A stretch of DNA of 64,000 nt from Saccharina japonica (Eukaryota; Sar; Phaeophyceae; Laminariales; Laminariaceae). This document shows, in pieces, positions 35,150-46,739 of this stretch. How positions within the stretch are numbered: position 1 is the stretch's first letter; every line of letters begins with the position of its first letter. The position numbers and the translations under genes were made by a program. Under the pieces are notes generated by a model that saw nothing but the letters and a program-made list of their open reading frames with translations, had not been told where the DNA came from and searched no databases. The stretch covers positions 346,852 through 410,851 of the forward strand of contig MEHQ01002227.1 of the NCBI GenBank assembly GCA_008828725.1. Reading direction: 5' to 3'.

Positions 35150-35660
35150 TTATATATTTATGGGTTGGGTTGGCGTCGGTTGGCGACGACGCTGTAAAAC
35201 ATGCCTCTTACTGCGTGAGCTAGACAACCAGGGTACCGTTCTTTTTTGTTTGGCGGTAACCAAAGCTGTCGGTCTTGTTAGATCATTTGTGCGGGGTTGA
35301 AAGCCTCACCTCCGCACAAGGGGAACGATCGTATCACGTAGTGTAAATATGGTAAGGCACCCACGAGGCAGATACATAGTAATACCCATTGCTGTCTGTG
35401 CAAGTGGCCACACCATAAATCAAATAAATCCATTGGAGGCTGTCGTCCATATGCAAGTCCGGCTCAGAGGCGGTTCTTAGCAGGATGCAGCTCACCCTCC
35501 ATCCGACTCGCCCAATACCTCACGGCGCTTCGCGCTTGGTGCAAGCAATGTCTGCCTCGTTGGTGAAAACCCAACGTGCTCCGTCCCGGCATTGTAGGGA
35601 CGCGAGGGTCTATGGTAATACGACTACGGCCGTGCACGACATGAGTATCCCCACCCACCC
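35150..35660 (-). repeat. Dispersed repeat family R, copy B
   Basis: Inverted relative to copy A at 26.96-27.48 kb. It starts with ATTTATGGGTTGGGTTGGCG and the CGACGCTGTAAAACATGCCT block. It ends with a GACTACGGCCGTGCACGACA block and ATGAGTA before C-rich sequence. Its order and length match copy A and most of copy C. Confidence 0.8.
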
Positions 35661-35664
35661 GGTT

Positions 35665-36394
35665 TGCTTTTCATTCTGACCATGTTTGATGTAAGGTGTC
35701 GAAACAAAGCTGTTCCGAGCGCCCCTGGCTGTGGCATACTGTCGATTATGTTTCTGTTTCGTTTCCATTCGTTTGTTTCTATATTTGTACACTTTCTGCT
35801 TCGTAAGAGTATACTATTCTACGCATATAGTTCTTCTTTACGCTAAAAGGGGCCTGTTTGATGCCAGCCCACTACGAGGGGGTAAACGGAGCGTGCAAGA
35901 CGCAAAACTTGGGGGTCATTGACGCATTGCCAGGTGTTAACACAATGGACCGTGGTAGGGAGAGGGGGTCAGAGTCTTTGTATTGTGATCCCGGGTCTGA
36001 GGTACCATGTTGTAGGATGAAGAGTAAAAACAAAGGGCGACGGCAATTAATGGGAAAGAGAAACAATAATGAAACGTGCCAAGGGCTGGAATCCTTCGTA
36101 TAACGCCGATACCGATAACCTACAAGGAATACGTACACACGGCAACGCACATTAGTTTACGTACAATAGTAGTGTAGTTCAGTACGCCTAGTATAATATC
36201 TCCTATAATACGGCGAACAGTAGAACGTTGTATGTATAAATACAGTTGTTGTTCTTACATTACTGTAACTCATCGCCAAAAATATGGTCTGGGGTCACAG
36301 GACGGGCTCAAAAACACTCTTGAGTGGAGCAATACCTCAGAAAAACTACGAGCATAATGCGAAATTCAACGCAGTATGGTACATATATGGATAC
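35665..36394. other. Non-coding spacer
   Basis: No gene recognised; the open frames seen are short and unlike any family. Confidence 0.3.
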
Positions 36395-36900
36395 CAGGGC
36401 ATTACTTAGGTGTTGCGCTGTTGCGCGGGCGCAACATTTGGGTTAAAATTACCGTTTTGCGCAACAGTCGCCGCGAGGCTGGTTGCGCTCAGCGCAACAC
36501 GCGGTTTTGGGCGCGCAACAGTTTTCGCCGCAAGCGTAAGTTTTGTTGCGTATTTGCCTCTCGCCGGAGGTTAGAACAGGTTTTGGGGGCCTTTTTTCTA
36601 TATCGCCGTAGGCGATTTATTTTCAGTTTGTTTAAAAATGATTCGCGTACTTTTTTGTTTTCTCAAGCACCTTGTCCAATTGGCCGTAATTGGACATATT
36701 TTAGGCCCCTTGTCCTATTCGCCATAGGCGAAAACAAGAATTCGGCATATGCTTCTATTCGCCTAGCAAAAAACAAATAAAAGGATTTTCATTTGGTTTT
36801 GCGGCGTATGTTCGCGCATATACCACAAATATTACGCCCCCGGCGGCCCTCCGGGGGCGCAACACGCGCAACAGGCGCCGAGCCACTAGTGAATGCCCTG
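36395..36900. mobile_element. Non-autonomous hAT-like element, 506 bp
   Basis: Ends are CAGGGCATT and its inverse AATGCCCTG, flanked by ATGGATAC (36387-36394) and GTGGATAC (36901-36908), an 8-bp duplication with one mismatch. A CAGGG-type terminus with an 8-bp duplication is the hAT signature. At least nine GCGCAAC/GTTGCGC motifs cluster near both ends, as expected for subterminal transposase-binding motifs. Several short hairpins are inside, among them 36835-36859 with a 9-bp stem. No transposase is encoded. Confidence 0.78.
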
Positions 36901-39570
36901 GTGGATACGTGTGCGGATACCGGTGGATGATTTTAAGCGTGTATTTTGTTTTAGCTACGGTACGAGTAGAGGGGCACCATAATAAATAGTTTTCTAGGGG
37001 CGCTTCTGTCTCCCTGCGTCATTTGTATTCTGTTTCATTTCAGAATTTGTTTTTTATTTTGTCTTTTTTGTTCTTATTGTTTTGGTTCGGCTCGTGTCGC
37101 TGTGTTCTCGTACCCGGTACGTCACGCATCTCACTTGCTTTACCCATTAATTTGCGTTTATTTTGTTTTGGTTTTTCTCTGTTTCACAGTCTGTGACCAC
37201 ATAATTTGTATCTCTCTAGCATTGGGAATCAGGACAGGCACCGGGTGTACTGATGTGGTCGAGTAGAAAGAACGGGTTTAATGTGAAGACAACAACAACA
37301 ACAACAACAACCTTCGAAGGACACGTTTTAATTAACCCATACTATTAACAATACTAATTCAATACATATTAATTAGTTTTCACCTTCGAAGGACACGATA
37401 TTATCTACAACTAGGTACGAGATACATAATTACGGTGGTTTTACTCGTATCAAAGTCTGATGTGATATTCCTGATGTCTATGATACGTGGCAGGCACGAC
37501 TGCCTGTGGCAACAAAACACCGAAGATGGAAAACGTACCCCTATACCCCTATCCAATCTAACAAGTACGACAGCTCATATACATATGAGAACACGCCACA
37601 CCTGGTCCACTATACGTAGTATCATAGTAGTTGTAGATCATGATGCTATTGACACCTTTGTTCTTTCAGCCTCCCCCATAGTATCGTGATCATACAGACT
37701 GCTATATATACCAATAGTGTCAATGCAATTACACCAATAATGTTAATGCAAGTACATTTTATCAACTAAACCCGACAATTTCATGCTACGTACATGAAAG
37801 CTGAATCCCCTTATACGAAATCAACGTTATAAGCCTCCCTAAGCCCGTAACACGCTCGATATTATGAAAACACCAAAAAGTAACAATTCCTTATCATGCT
37901 TATATCATACACCGAACCTCCCTCGTTTTTATTATCAGAAAGCCGTACGTTGTATCATATCTGGTAACAGTTTACCAACAGTACTTCCGTCTGTACTTCA
38001 AACCAAATTCAGGGGTATATCCAAGTAAGCTGTTACCTACACCACCAGGGTACCGGCTTCAACTCGTAAAAAACAGAAACAAATCCTGACCATTCCCCGA
38101 AGCCCATAAAATATTTTCACAACCGCCTCCCGGTTGCTAACCGCCTCCCGGTTGTGTACATAGTAGTATATACGATCCACGCGACACCACGCGACTCCGT
38201 CAACGAAATTACCATCAATCCGATAATCTGATACTTGTATCATGAGCATCGGAGTATCATCGTGGGCGTATCAAGCTTAAGTCAACGTATCTGCTGACCG
38301 AGGCTAGACCCCTCTTGCCACGCTGTGATGGTAGAATGGACGATCGATTCTACCAATCAGTAATCACAGCAGTACTGACTATCAGTCAAAATACCATCAT
38401 CACATATCAAGTTGATACTAAACTTCAATGATCCTCCTACGCACAAAATACGCGCACGATGGCTTACTACGTATTCTTAGAACCCGTCAAACAATTTTCA
38501 GATTACCTTCAAACGTTCAATCAAGCAATTCATGGTTCAGATTTCGAAAACATCAAATATCATCCATACTATTGGTACTCAATAATGAAAGTCAAATGAC
38601 TACCGGTATAATGCAAACACCAAGCTCCTAAGCAATGCATTATTATCAAGTTCAACCTACACCAGCGACTGCTTGTAATATCCAAACCCCCTACGCAAAC
38701 CCCCTACGCTGCTCGCCCCCCCCCCCCNCTGCATGTGTTATCCAAACCCCCAACGCAAACCCCCTACGCTGTCGACCTCCTCCCCCCGCCCTTCCCCTTC
38801 AGCCGCGACTTGCTCTTGAGTGGTCTTTGCAGCGCGGCTCGGGTCAGTCCACCTGAAGGGAAGGGGGGCAGCAGATGTATGTCGTTCCACAGAGGATTGA
38901 CTCGGACAGAGGGCGGAGGGAAAACACAAAACGCAAACTTAGGCTGGTCTAGTTTGAAATGAATTTAAGTACTCAGTTAACGTTTCGTATCGGAACTCAA
39001 GTTGTGTTTCAACATCAAGTACCTGAAATAATATACCTGCTCGTATATAGTCCGTAACCTATCCCTACACACATATATTACGTTGCAGACCAGGTCAGGA
39101 GACAACCAACTACATTCGAAGTTTAAAAATTCAAATTGTTACGTTGCAGTTAGTCAGAGCCATATCAGAAACCAGGTATGTATATTATATCCGTTCTGTA
39201 AGAACCCCTTATTCCGACATTCCAAATATAGTGTGGAAGAGTTCCGGCGTTATTATTGGCCAAAATATCACCAGATATACTGTTTGCCAAAATCCGCCTA
39301 CATATCATTCGCATACACACTCATTCTGCTTATTATCAGACATTTATGTAAACTACGTACTGTATACGAATAAGAAAACCATGTTGTTCGGGGGGGGTGG
39401 GTGGTATACTGCTTTTCTGTGTGACAAACAGATTGCTATATCAGCAAAAATAGTGAAGGCTAACCGTAGCATAACAATGTATACCATTCTTATCCTCATG
39501 CTATAACAACAGCAGTACAGTGCAACCCTACCGCACTGAACCACAGCAGTAGCTTTTATCCAACCTTTGA
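36901..39570. other. AT-rich non-coding region
   Basis: No gene recognised. It includes an (AAC)n run near 37,290, two copies of CACCTTCGAAGGACACG or a close variant about 72 bp apart (37,311 and 37,382), and a 12-C run followed by an undetermined base (N) at 38728. The 37,245-37,300 stretch resembles 48,140-48,190 (both have GGTTTAATGTGAAGA), a hint of a shared repeat end. Confidence 0.4.
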
Positions 39571-39574
39571 AACT

Positions 39575-39870
39575 CCAGGTACTACGTCGATACTGGACGG
39601 CGGGAAACCTCAATCCGCAGGCACTCAAGTGCAAAGGTACTACGTCGTTACTCGACGGGCGGGAAACCTCAATCCGCAGGTACTCAAGTCCACATGTACT
39701 TACGTCGTTATTCGACAGGCGGCAATCTTTAATCCGCAGGCACTCAAGTCCAAAGGTACTACGTCGTTACTCGACGGGCGGGAAACCTCAATCCGCAGCC
39801 TTACTCCACAGTTACTACGTCGTTATTCGACGGGCGGGAAACCTTAATCCGCAGGCACTTAAGGTGCTAT
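39575..39870 (+). repeat. Minisatellite, ~59-bp period, five units, copia-related core
   Basis: Units start TACTACGTCGTTACTCGACG and continue GGCGGGAAACCTCAATCCGC, then AGGCACTCAAGTCC. Starts fall near 39580, 39638, 39698, 39757 and 39814. The first ~29 bases closely match the 42-bp unit repeated inside the copia ORF at 44,400-44,640 in the same orientation, which suggests common origin. Confidence 0.8.
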
Positions 39871-40892
39871 TTCTATGAAAATGAAAACGGGAAGCCTTAA
39901 TTCCGATGTATATCATGCTTCTTCTCAACACAGCAGTATATTTGATAATTCTCAAACCCAAACAAACACCGAACTGTAGCATTTACATTCTCCGTACACA
40001 GAGGTAGAGTACTGGTAGCCTGTGTTAACTGAAAACAGAACGTGGGCGGGAGACAGCGAGGGTGGTAAGAAACGAGTGCATATGACTGGTACTGGCTACA
40101 ATTACCAACGCTAAACTCCAATACCAAAATATGAAAGCATCTGGTTTAAAGTGCAAAACTCATAAACTCAACACCACCAGCAGACCAAGCAAGCATAAAT
40201 ACTACTGGTACTACCTCGGTACTACCCGGTACCACTGCAATATCGAGCCAACAATTGAAATTCTGGCAATAATACTATCGAACCAGTAATACCAGAACAA
40301 GAAAGACAAAACCATCCAATAAAGCACACAAAAACATCAAACAAAATACGTGCCTCTTAAGAGCGTGATGCTCGGGTAGACGACGGGTGCTCTTCTATTG
40401 GCGCGATCCCTCCTTCTCTCTTTGATCACGTCAGCCGCCGTCCTTCCGACTCCATCCTAACCCATCCAACACCTCGCAGTGGAAAATGCTGGTATGCGCT
40501 CCCGTTATGCTCCTCCTTCCGAACACAGGCCATATGTTGCGGTCCGTAGCTCGACAATCCACTCCGATGTATCGCTCGTCCATTCAGTCCGTCTCACAAG
40601 GAGGTCTCGGCTCGATGGCAGTACGCCGCTCCTGGCTAGCGCTCCTTCCCTATCTGCTCTTGCCTCTGCTTCTGGATGGCTGATGTCGGCGGTTTCGTCG
40701 TTGGTCTTGTACTGCTCATAGACTCGCCTTTGCATTTTGGCACTGATTTCGCTTTGGGGTGCATTTCAGGGAAGAACGGCCTTCTCGTTGCTTAAAAATA
40801 TATATCCAACAACTGGAAGATAAGCAACCCCAAGAAATTCCCGAATAACCCAAAACAAAAAATATATGCCTTAAACATTTCTCGCAACTCAA
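39871..40892. other. Non-coding region 3' of the copia ORF
   Basis: Should contain the 3' end of the copia element (polypurine tract and 3' LTR), but I found no sequence here matching the region 5' of gag, so LTRs are not identified. A minus-strand frame near 40505-40735 has no recognised family. Confidence 0.35.
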
Positions 40893-42287
40893 TCATCTTA
40901 CATTCATGACACTGTCACGGTGAAAATCGAAATGTTCCCGCGGAATTGCCTTAGTGAGGAAATCCGCGTGCTGGAAGGATGACGATACGTGAATTACCGA
41001 AATCTCTTTTCTCCCAACCAGTTCCCTGAGAAAATGGTGTCGCACGTCGATGTGCTTGGAGTTGGAGTTGGTAATAGGGTTCTGCGCAAGCTGTACTGCA
41101 CCCTCATTATCCTCGAACACCGGTATGCACGGCATTCCAACAGCGGGTAACATAAAACGCCAAACCTGCCTCAAAAACAAGACCTCCTTAACAACATCTG
41201 CAAGAGCCACATACTCTGCCTCTGTTGTGGAAAGAGTAACACATTTCTGAGTCCTAGAAAACCATGACACACATGCACCACCACACATCACTAACCCCCC
41301 GGAAACTGACCTCCTGTCAGCCGCCTTACTTGCATAGTCTGCATCAGCAAAAACCTGCAGACTCAGCCCTCCTACCGATCCTCTCTGAAAAGTAATTCCA
41401 AAAGAACTCGTCCGTCTCACATATCCTAAAATACCAAGTGCCGCTCTCCAGTGCACACGTTTCGGAGAAGCGCAGTACCTAGCCACTGCTCTCACTGCGT
41501 TAGAGATGTCTGGCCGAGTCTGGGTTGATAGCCACATCAGTGAACCTACCAACTCTCGAAAAGGCCAGTTACCTGGTGCTTCGTTCTCATTGAACTCAGC
41601 AAGTCTCGTGCCAACAGCGAGCGGGACACTCTTACCATACTCTATCCCGTATTCTTCCGCCAACTGTTCAGCAAAAGTCTGCTGTGAAATCTTCAACACT
41701 CCCTTCTCCCAATCCCTCTCATAGAAGCACCCCGAATACCAGCGCAACTCTCCCAAGTTCTTAACCGGTACCATCTCGTTCAAGTCCCTCCCGAACTGAT
41801 CACATCTCTCCTTCTCTCCTACAGCAAATATATCATCCACATGTACCACTATAGTCATAACCACACTCCCCTCCTCCATCAAACGAAAAACACATGCATC
41901 GGCCAGACACTGCAAAAAACCTAAAGTCTGTAGACACCTAGTCAGATGCGCATGCCATTGTCTCGACGCCTGCTTCAAGCCGTACAGACTCTTGTTCAGC
42001 CTTACTATCTTTCCTGACAATCTACCGCAACCCTGTGGCAAACGCATGAAAACGTTTTCTTCGAGGTCTGATTGCACGAAAGCCTGCTGAATATCAAAAT
42101 GACACAAGTCAAGGTCCAACTCGCACGCCATTGCTGTCAACAAACGAACACTCGAAACAGCAACGGTGGGCGCAAACAACTCTCCAAAATCAATATTAGC
42201 TCTCTGCTCATCCCCCCGTGCAACCAATCTCGCCTTAGTCTTGGTGGGCCAACCGTACTCATCAGCCTTCCAGTTGAAAACCCACAT
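40893..42287 (-). CDS. Copia reverse transcriptase and RNase H, 464 codons
   Basis: In frame with the preceding ORF, separated by the TAG at 42315-42317 and 27 further sense bases. RT starts VARGDEQRANIDFGELFAPT, then FDIQQAFVQSDLEENVFMRL and SLYGLKQASRQWHAHLT. The active site is HVDD (VVHVDDIFAVG, near residue 150), where most copia elements have YVDD. RNase H follows with a TEAEYVAL motif near residue 362 and ends with HIDVRHHFLRELVGRKEISV and the TKAIP block. The domain looks complete. Confidence 0.88.
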   Translation of the reverse strand: MWVFNWKADEYGWPTKTKARLVARGDEQRANIDFGELFAPTVAVSSVRLLTAMACELDLDLCHFDIQQAFVQSDLEENVFMRLPQGCGRLSGKIVRLNKSLYGLKQASRQWHAHLTRCLQTLGFLQCLADACVFRLMEEGSVVMTIVVHVDDIFAVGEKERCDQFGRDLNEMVPVKNLGELRWYSGCFYERDWEKGVLKISQQTFAEQLAEEYGIEYGKSVPLAVGTRLAEFNENEAPGNWPFRELVGSLMWLSTQTRPDISNAVRAVARYCASPKRVHWRAALGILGYVRRTSSFGITFQRGSVGGLSLQVFADADYASKAADRRSVSGGLVMCGGACVSWFSRTQKCVTLSTTEAEYVALADVVKEVLFLRQVWRFMLPAVGMPCIPVFEDNEGAVQLAQNPITNSNSKHIDVRHHFLRELVGRKEISVIHVSSSFQHADFLTKAIPREHFDFHRDSVMNVR

Positions 42288-42314
42288 GGCGTTGATGACG
42301 TTGTCAACTGGTTG

Positions 42315-42317
42315 CTA
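42315..42317 (-). other. In-frame TAG interrupting the copia polyprotein
   Basis: Minus-strand reading continues in the same frame on both sides (GTFEPI, stop, QPVDNVINAMWVF). A single nonsense codon therefore separates integrase plus linker from RT. It is not at the gag-pol boundary where recoded stops usually occur, so I read it as an inactivating mutation or an error. Confidence 0.8.
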
Positions 42318-45300
42318 TATGGGCTCGAAAGTCCCCGCATCCAGCAGTCCGTAGAACTCCCGGGCCGTCGAGTCCTTCCAAAGATGACCGTATTCCGATC
42401 GCATTGCCTCGCTATAGCTCCGTGGAACCACCAGATCAGACGCGTAACAATGCGGCAAATCCGGAGGTTTGTGGGGCGGCCGCTGGTCGTCCAAGGTATC
42501 GTCGATGTCCTCCCTTGTGGCCAGCATCGCCGCGAACGCGCACGGAATCCCCCGTCCCTCTCCCGAATTCACCTCCCCCCCACCCCCACCAATTGAAGAC
42601 GTCAATAGCCCACGACCCCCAACGATCCTCTCCTTCTTAAGACGGAAGGCATCCATAGCCGCATTCGTAGCCATCATCCCTTGCAGCGTCGCTTTGTCCA
42701 GCTGCGATATTAGCCCGATACTGTGCCGCAGTCCCTGCTCGTTTTCCACCGGTGATGGGGGACGCACCTCCTCTTGGGCGGCTGGGAACCCGACGGCCGG
42801 CGTGGCTGAGAACCGTACCGTTTTCGAACGGGTCCGTCCAGATATCCGCTGCGGCGACGAGGGCGGCGGTGGAGGCTGCGACAAAGGCGGTGGTGACGGC
42901 GGAAGCGGCGGTGACGGCGGAAGCGGCGGTGACGACGACGACGAAAGCGGGGGTGGTGATGGCGACGGGAGTGGCTGTGGCGGCGGCGACGGGAGTGACG
43001 GTGGCGGCGGTGGTGATGGCGACGGGAGTGGCTGTGGCGGCGGCGACGGGAGTGACGGTGGCGGCGGTGGCGGCGACGGTGGCGGCGGTGGCGGCGACGC
43101 AAACGACGGAAACGGTGGCGGCGGCGGCGAATATGTTATGCTGAATCCCGGGGTGGCCGGCGCGGCGGCGTTCTTCGACCCCCCCGCGACCGCCGGCGCC
43201 GGCAACATGGGCACACGAGGGACCGTCCACACCACATCGCTGGTATAACAAACGCCCCCGGTGTTTGCTTTGATGACCTTGACAGTGGAAGTGGAGTGGT
43301 TGTAACCATTGTTGAGGAAGAAGCACGGCACAGACTGCACATCCGATTTGGTGGCGCGCGTGACCCGCATCATCCCGGGCTGAAAAAATGGCACCACCTG
43401 TAGATTCGGCGGCCGCGAGAAGAAGACCTCGTACGGCGACCGCCACTCTGTGTTTGCCTTGGTCGCCGATCGGTTGAAACAGTCCGCTGCCCAGAGCACC
43501 GCTTCAAGCCACAGACGGCTACCGTTGACCCCTACGTTGGGGACTCCGGCGAGGTCGATCCCCGGGAATAGCCGCTTGATCTCGCGACGAGCCGCATGCC
43601 CGCCCTTCATAGCGCGCCAGATCGCACTCTCTACCACCGCGTTTTGCTGTGGCTTGCCCGGGGCTGTGTATTCGCGCCGAATCCCAGCGGAGTCGCAGAA
43701 ACTGACGTAGCTCCAGGCGGTAAATTCCCCACCGTTGTCCGTGCGAAAGCAGCGAGGTCGCCCCATGAAGTTCATGTCGGTTAGGAACTTCTGGACGTAC
43801 TTGACGGTCTCCGACTTGCTTTTCATACCGTACGGCCTCATCCACCGCGACGCGCTATCCACGAACATGATCAGGTATACCGACCCGCCCATGGACGGCT
43901 CGTAGGGGCCTGCCAGGTCGATGTGCACGGTTTCCATCGGCCTCCTCGCACGCGATGTGGTCCTTCGCGGCACCCCGGCTCGCACACCCTTTGCCTCCAG
44001 ACATCCATCACACGGTAGCAGTGTACCTGTCAAAGTAACGCCTTGCTGCTTTGCCGTTTCCCTCAACAAACGTTCACTCAAGTGGCCGGAGGAACAATGG
44101 AAAGTGTTAATGTCTATCCTACTCTCAACTTTCCCAACGGAAAAAGGTCGTAACCCCGGGGCAATGACGGACGCAGCAGTTGGTCTTACGTTACGAATAT
44201 CGTTCACGGGAGGGGTATTCCAACCTGATACTTCCAACGCTTGCGTTCCTGCAGTGCCAAGGGGGCTGGGAAAAAAGGACGTGGAGGGAGTTTCATCAAA
44301 TCCGTCCATGAGGTTAATGTCCGTAAATACTCCCAAATCAGGCGCCTGCAGACCGGGGGTTTTAGAAAGGGACCTAACTCCATTCAACCTTGAAGCCATT
44401 GGTACTACGCCGGTTTTGGCGTGTGGGAATCGAGACCTTCCAGGTACAACGTCGCTATCGACGGGCGGGAAAACAGAACTTCCAGGCACTACGCCGCTAT
44501 CGACGGGCGGGAAATCAGAACTTCCAGGTACTACGCCGCTATCGACGGGCGGGAAACCAGACGTTCCAGGTGCTACGCCGCTATCGACGGGGGGGAAACC
44601 AGGCCTTCCAGGTGCTACACCTACACTGTCATGGGGGAGGGAGGGTGATGAATCAAAAACCGCAGCCCCTACCACGTTCACGCCGGTGGAAAGGGGGCGG
44701 GGGGTCGACGGAGAGAAAAATCCAACGGAGGGGGGGGCAAGGGGGGCACCTGTCACACCATACTCAGACGAAGAGCGGGGGGGAGTGCCAGAAAGAACAG
44801 GTACAGCAGTTAGTCCTGCGGTGGGGGTGGGGTCCAAACGAGTCGCATACAAGGACGACCCGATCTCGTCTCGAGGGAAAGTCAAGCGTTTCTCAAAGAG
44901 GTGTACCCCTTCGTCGTCTAAAGTAATTGTCTGGCGCGATTGGGCATCGTGGAGAGAGAAAAGGTTGTAACTAATACCCTCTGTGACATAAACGTTAGTG
45001 AGCTTGACATCAAAATCATCTTTCCCATGCATCCTCAGGTTAAGGCTTCCTACTCCCCTTACCCGCATCCCCCTTCCATCACCGATCAGAACTCTCTCCT
45101 TCCCCGGTGGGATCTCTACCCAGTCATACATGTTCCTAGGGTCATTTGTTGTGTGGTTGGTCGCTCCGTTATCTGAAACCCATTTCTCTCTACCAGTCGA
45201 ACATAACTTACTACCTGTAACAGTCACACCCTGAGCCTGACCAGCAAGACCAACACCAGACACCCCAGAACTACCAGAACTCGAATCCAACTTGCCTTGA

Positions 45301-46062
45301 GGCACCGAGCGTGCCATGAGTAGATGCAGAGCGTTATGGTGAGATGAAGATGCTCCAGAAGAAGGCGAAGAGGAAGAGGACGGGGCATAGCTAGGAGGGT
45401 GTTGTTGCTGTGGGTTTGGCGGCATAGGTGGCTGTTGATGCTGTGGCGGCTGCGGTTGTTGATGTTGTGACTGCTGTGGAGGCGACGGATAAAACTGCGA
45501 CGATGGCGGCTGAAACTGCGGCGGTGACAGCTGCAGTGGTTGCTGTTCGTCGTAGTAGTACTCGCCGTTGTCGCCGTAATCGTAGTGGTCGTGGCGGTTG
45601 CTGTAGTCGTCCTCGTAGAAGCTGCCGTAGTTGCTGTCGTCCTCGGTATTGGCGGTATCTGTGGCGTACGAATACGGTGTATTACCATATTCAGGAAGGG
45701 AGGCGGCAACATTCGCTCGGTTATAGTGCACCCATGGCTCATAGGTGGATTGATGGGCTCCACCGGTGGCGCTGCCCCGACTGTTACCCCTATACACCGG
45801 CGGATGATTACCAAACGGACGTGGGGGGTTCTGCGGGTACCGGAGATAGACGTAGCTGCCAGAGGGGGGAGCGTGGGGGGAGAAGCCTCTCCCCCTACCC
45901 CCGACCGATTGCCCACGACCACCTCCATACCTTCCTCCCCTGCCGCCAGGCCCTCCAGTTCCCCACTGTTGTGCCATTCCGCCCCATGCACCACCGCGAC
46001 CGCTGCTCTGCTGCTGGTCCCACTGCTGCTGGTGATGTTGATGATGATGCGGTTGCTGTTGC

Positions 46063-46124
<62 letters not shown>

Positions 46125-46739
46125 GTGCTGTTGAGGATGATGTTGCTGCTGAGGCTGCTGTTGAGGTTGATGTTGCTGCTGAGAGCCCTTGTTGTCGCGC
46201 CTTTTGTCCTTGCCACGTCCGCCTCGTCCCCCTCTCCCGCCATTTTGAACACCCCCATTGCCCCGGCCCGACCAGTCGGGAGCAACCAGGGCGTGTCCCG
46301 TCCCGTTCCTCTTCTCCTCCTCTTTCGCCATCTCCATCTCGCCAAAAGCGCTGAGCACCACGTCGTCAAGGACTTTGAAAGTCAGATCTGCGTTCGTGAG
46401 TAAAATGCTCTTTTGGACTCCAAACGCGGAAGAGAGGTTGCGGGCGAAATGGTGGTTAGCGTCTACATCAGTGAACACCACCCCATGCGATGCAAGTCGA
46501 CTCCTCAAAACATTCCCTCTCGCAAAATATTCGTTTGGGTGTTCTTGATCCTTCATCCGAAAACTGTACCATGACTGTGTGAGCCTGGCCTTTTCGGCCG
46601 CTGTTCTGGGTGCGTAATGCTTGAGAAAAATTGCCCATCCCTCACTGGGGCTTCCTACCTCTGCTATCTGTTGAGTGAGTGCGGGGTATGTGATCTGAGT
46701 CATGAGGATGTTCCATGCAGCGAATGCCTTTGCTACCAT
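42315..46739 (-). CDS. Copia gag-protease-integrase, 1,474 codons
   Basis: Residues 1-150: gag core (KHYAPRTAAEKARLTQSWYS, then FTDVDANHHFARNLSSAF). About 165-370: Gly/Arg- and Gln-rich, with a polyQ run near 203-226. Near 518: protease WVSDNGATNH, where DNG replaces the commoner DSG. About 700-766: 14-residue tandem repeats (PPVDSGVVPGSSDF). About 880-925: integrase zinc-binding region ending LPCDGC. Catalytic D, D and E lie in HIDLAGP (938), FRTDNGGEF (1000) and VVESAIW (about 1035). From 1190 to 1300 there is a Pro-rich linker. The frame ends at TAG just before RT. No CCHC knuckle was seen in gag. Confidence 0.88.
42850..43130 (-). repeat. Pro/Ser-rich low-complexity linker (GGC/GGT/GGA repeats on +)
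   Basis: Codes for runs of Pro with Ser between integrase and RT of the copia polyprotein. An internal direct duplication of about 60 bp is visible (two GGCGACGGGAGTGGCTGTGG units near 42961 and 43019). Confidence 0.8.
44400..44640 (-). repeat. 42-bp tandem repeat inside the copia ORF
   Basis: Units start near 44403, 44445, 44487, 44529, 44571 and 44613, exactly 14 codons apart, giving repeated PPVDSGVVPGSSDF-like peptides between protease and integrase. Related to the minisatellite at 39575-39870. Confidence 0.85.
46060..46170 (-). repeat. CAG repeat coding polyglutamine in copia gag
   Basis: A CTG run on the plus strand (about 46063-46105), with interspersed TTG/CTG codons to 46,170, encodes an almost unbroken Gln tract with some His and Pro in the frame of the copia polyprotein. 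Confidence 0.9.

Noticed and set aside
42469..43248. Long plus-strand Gly/Asp-rich open frame
   Set aside because: Shadow of the Pro-rich linker of the copia polyprotein on the opposite strand.
43921..44970. 349-codon plus-strand frame with LPGTTPLSTGGK-type repeats
   Set aside because: Antisense of the 42-bp repeat within the copia ORF; no independent support.
45224..46403. Long frames encoding poly-Ser/Asn, poly-Val and poly-Leu tracts on both strands
   Set aside because: Alternate-frame readings of the copia CAG repeat and flanking gag; the minus-strand polyQ frame is continuous with gag and protease motifs.
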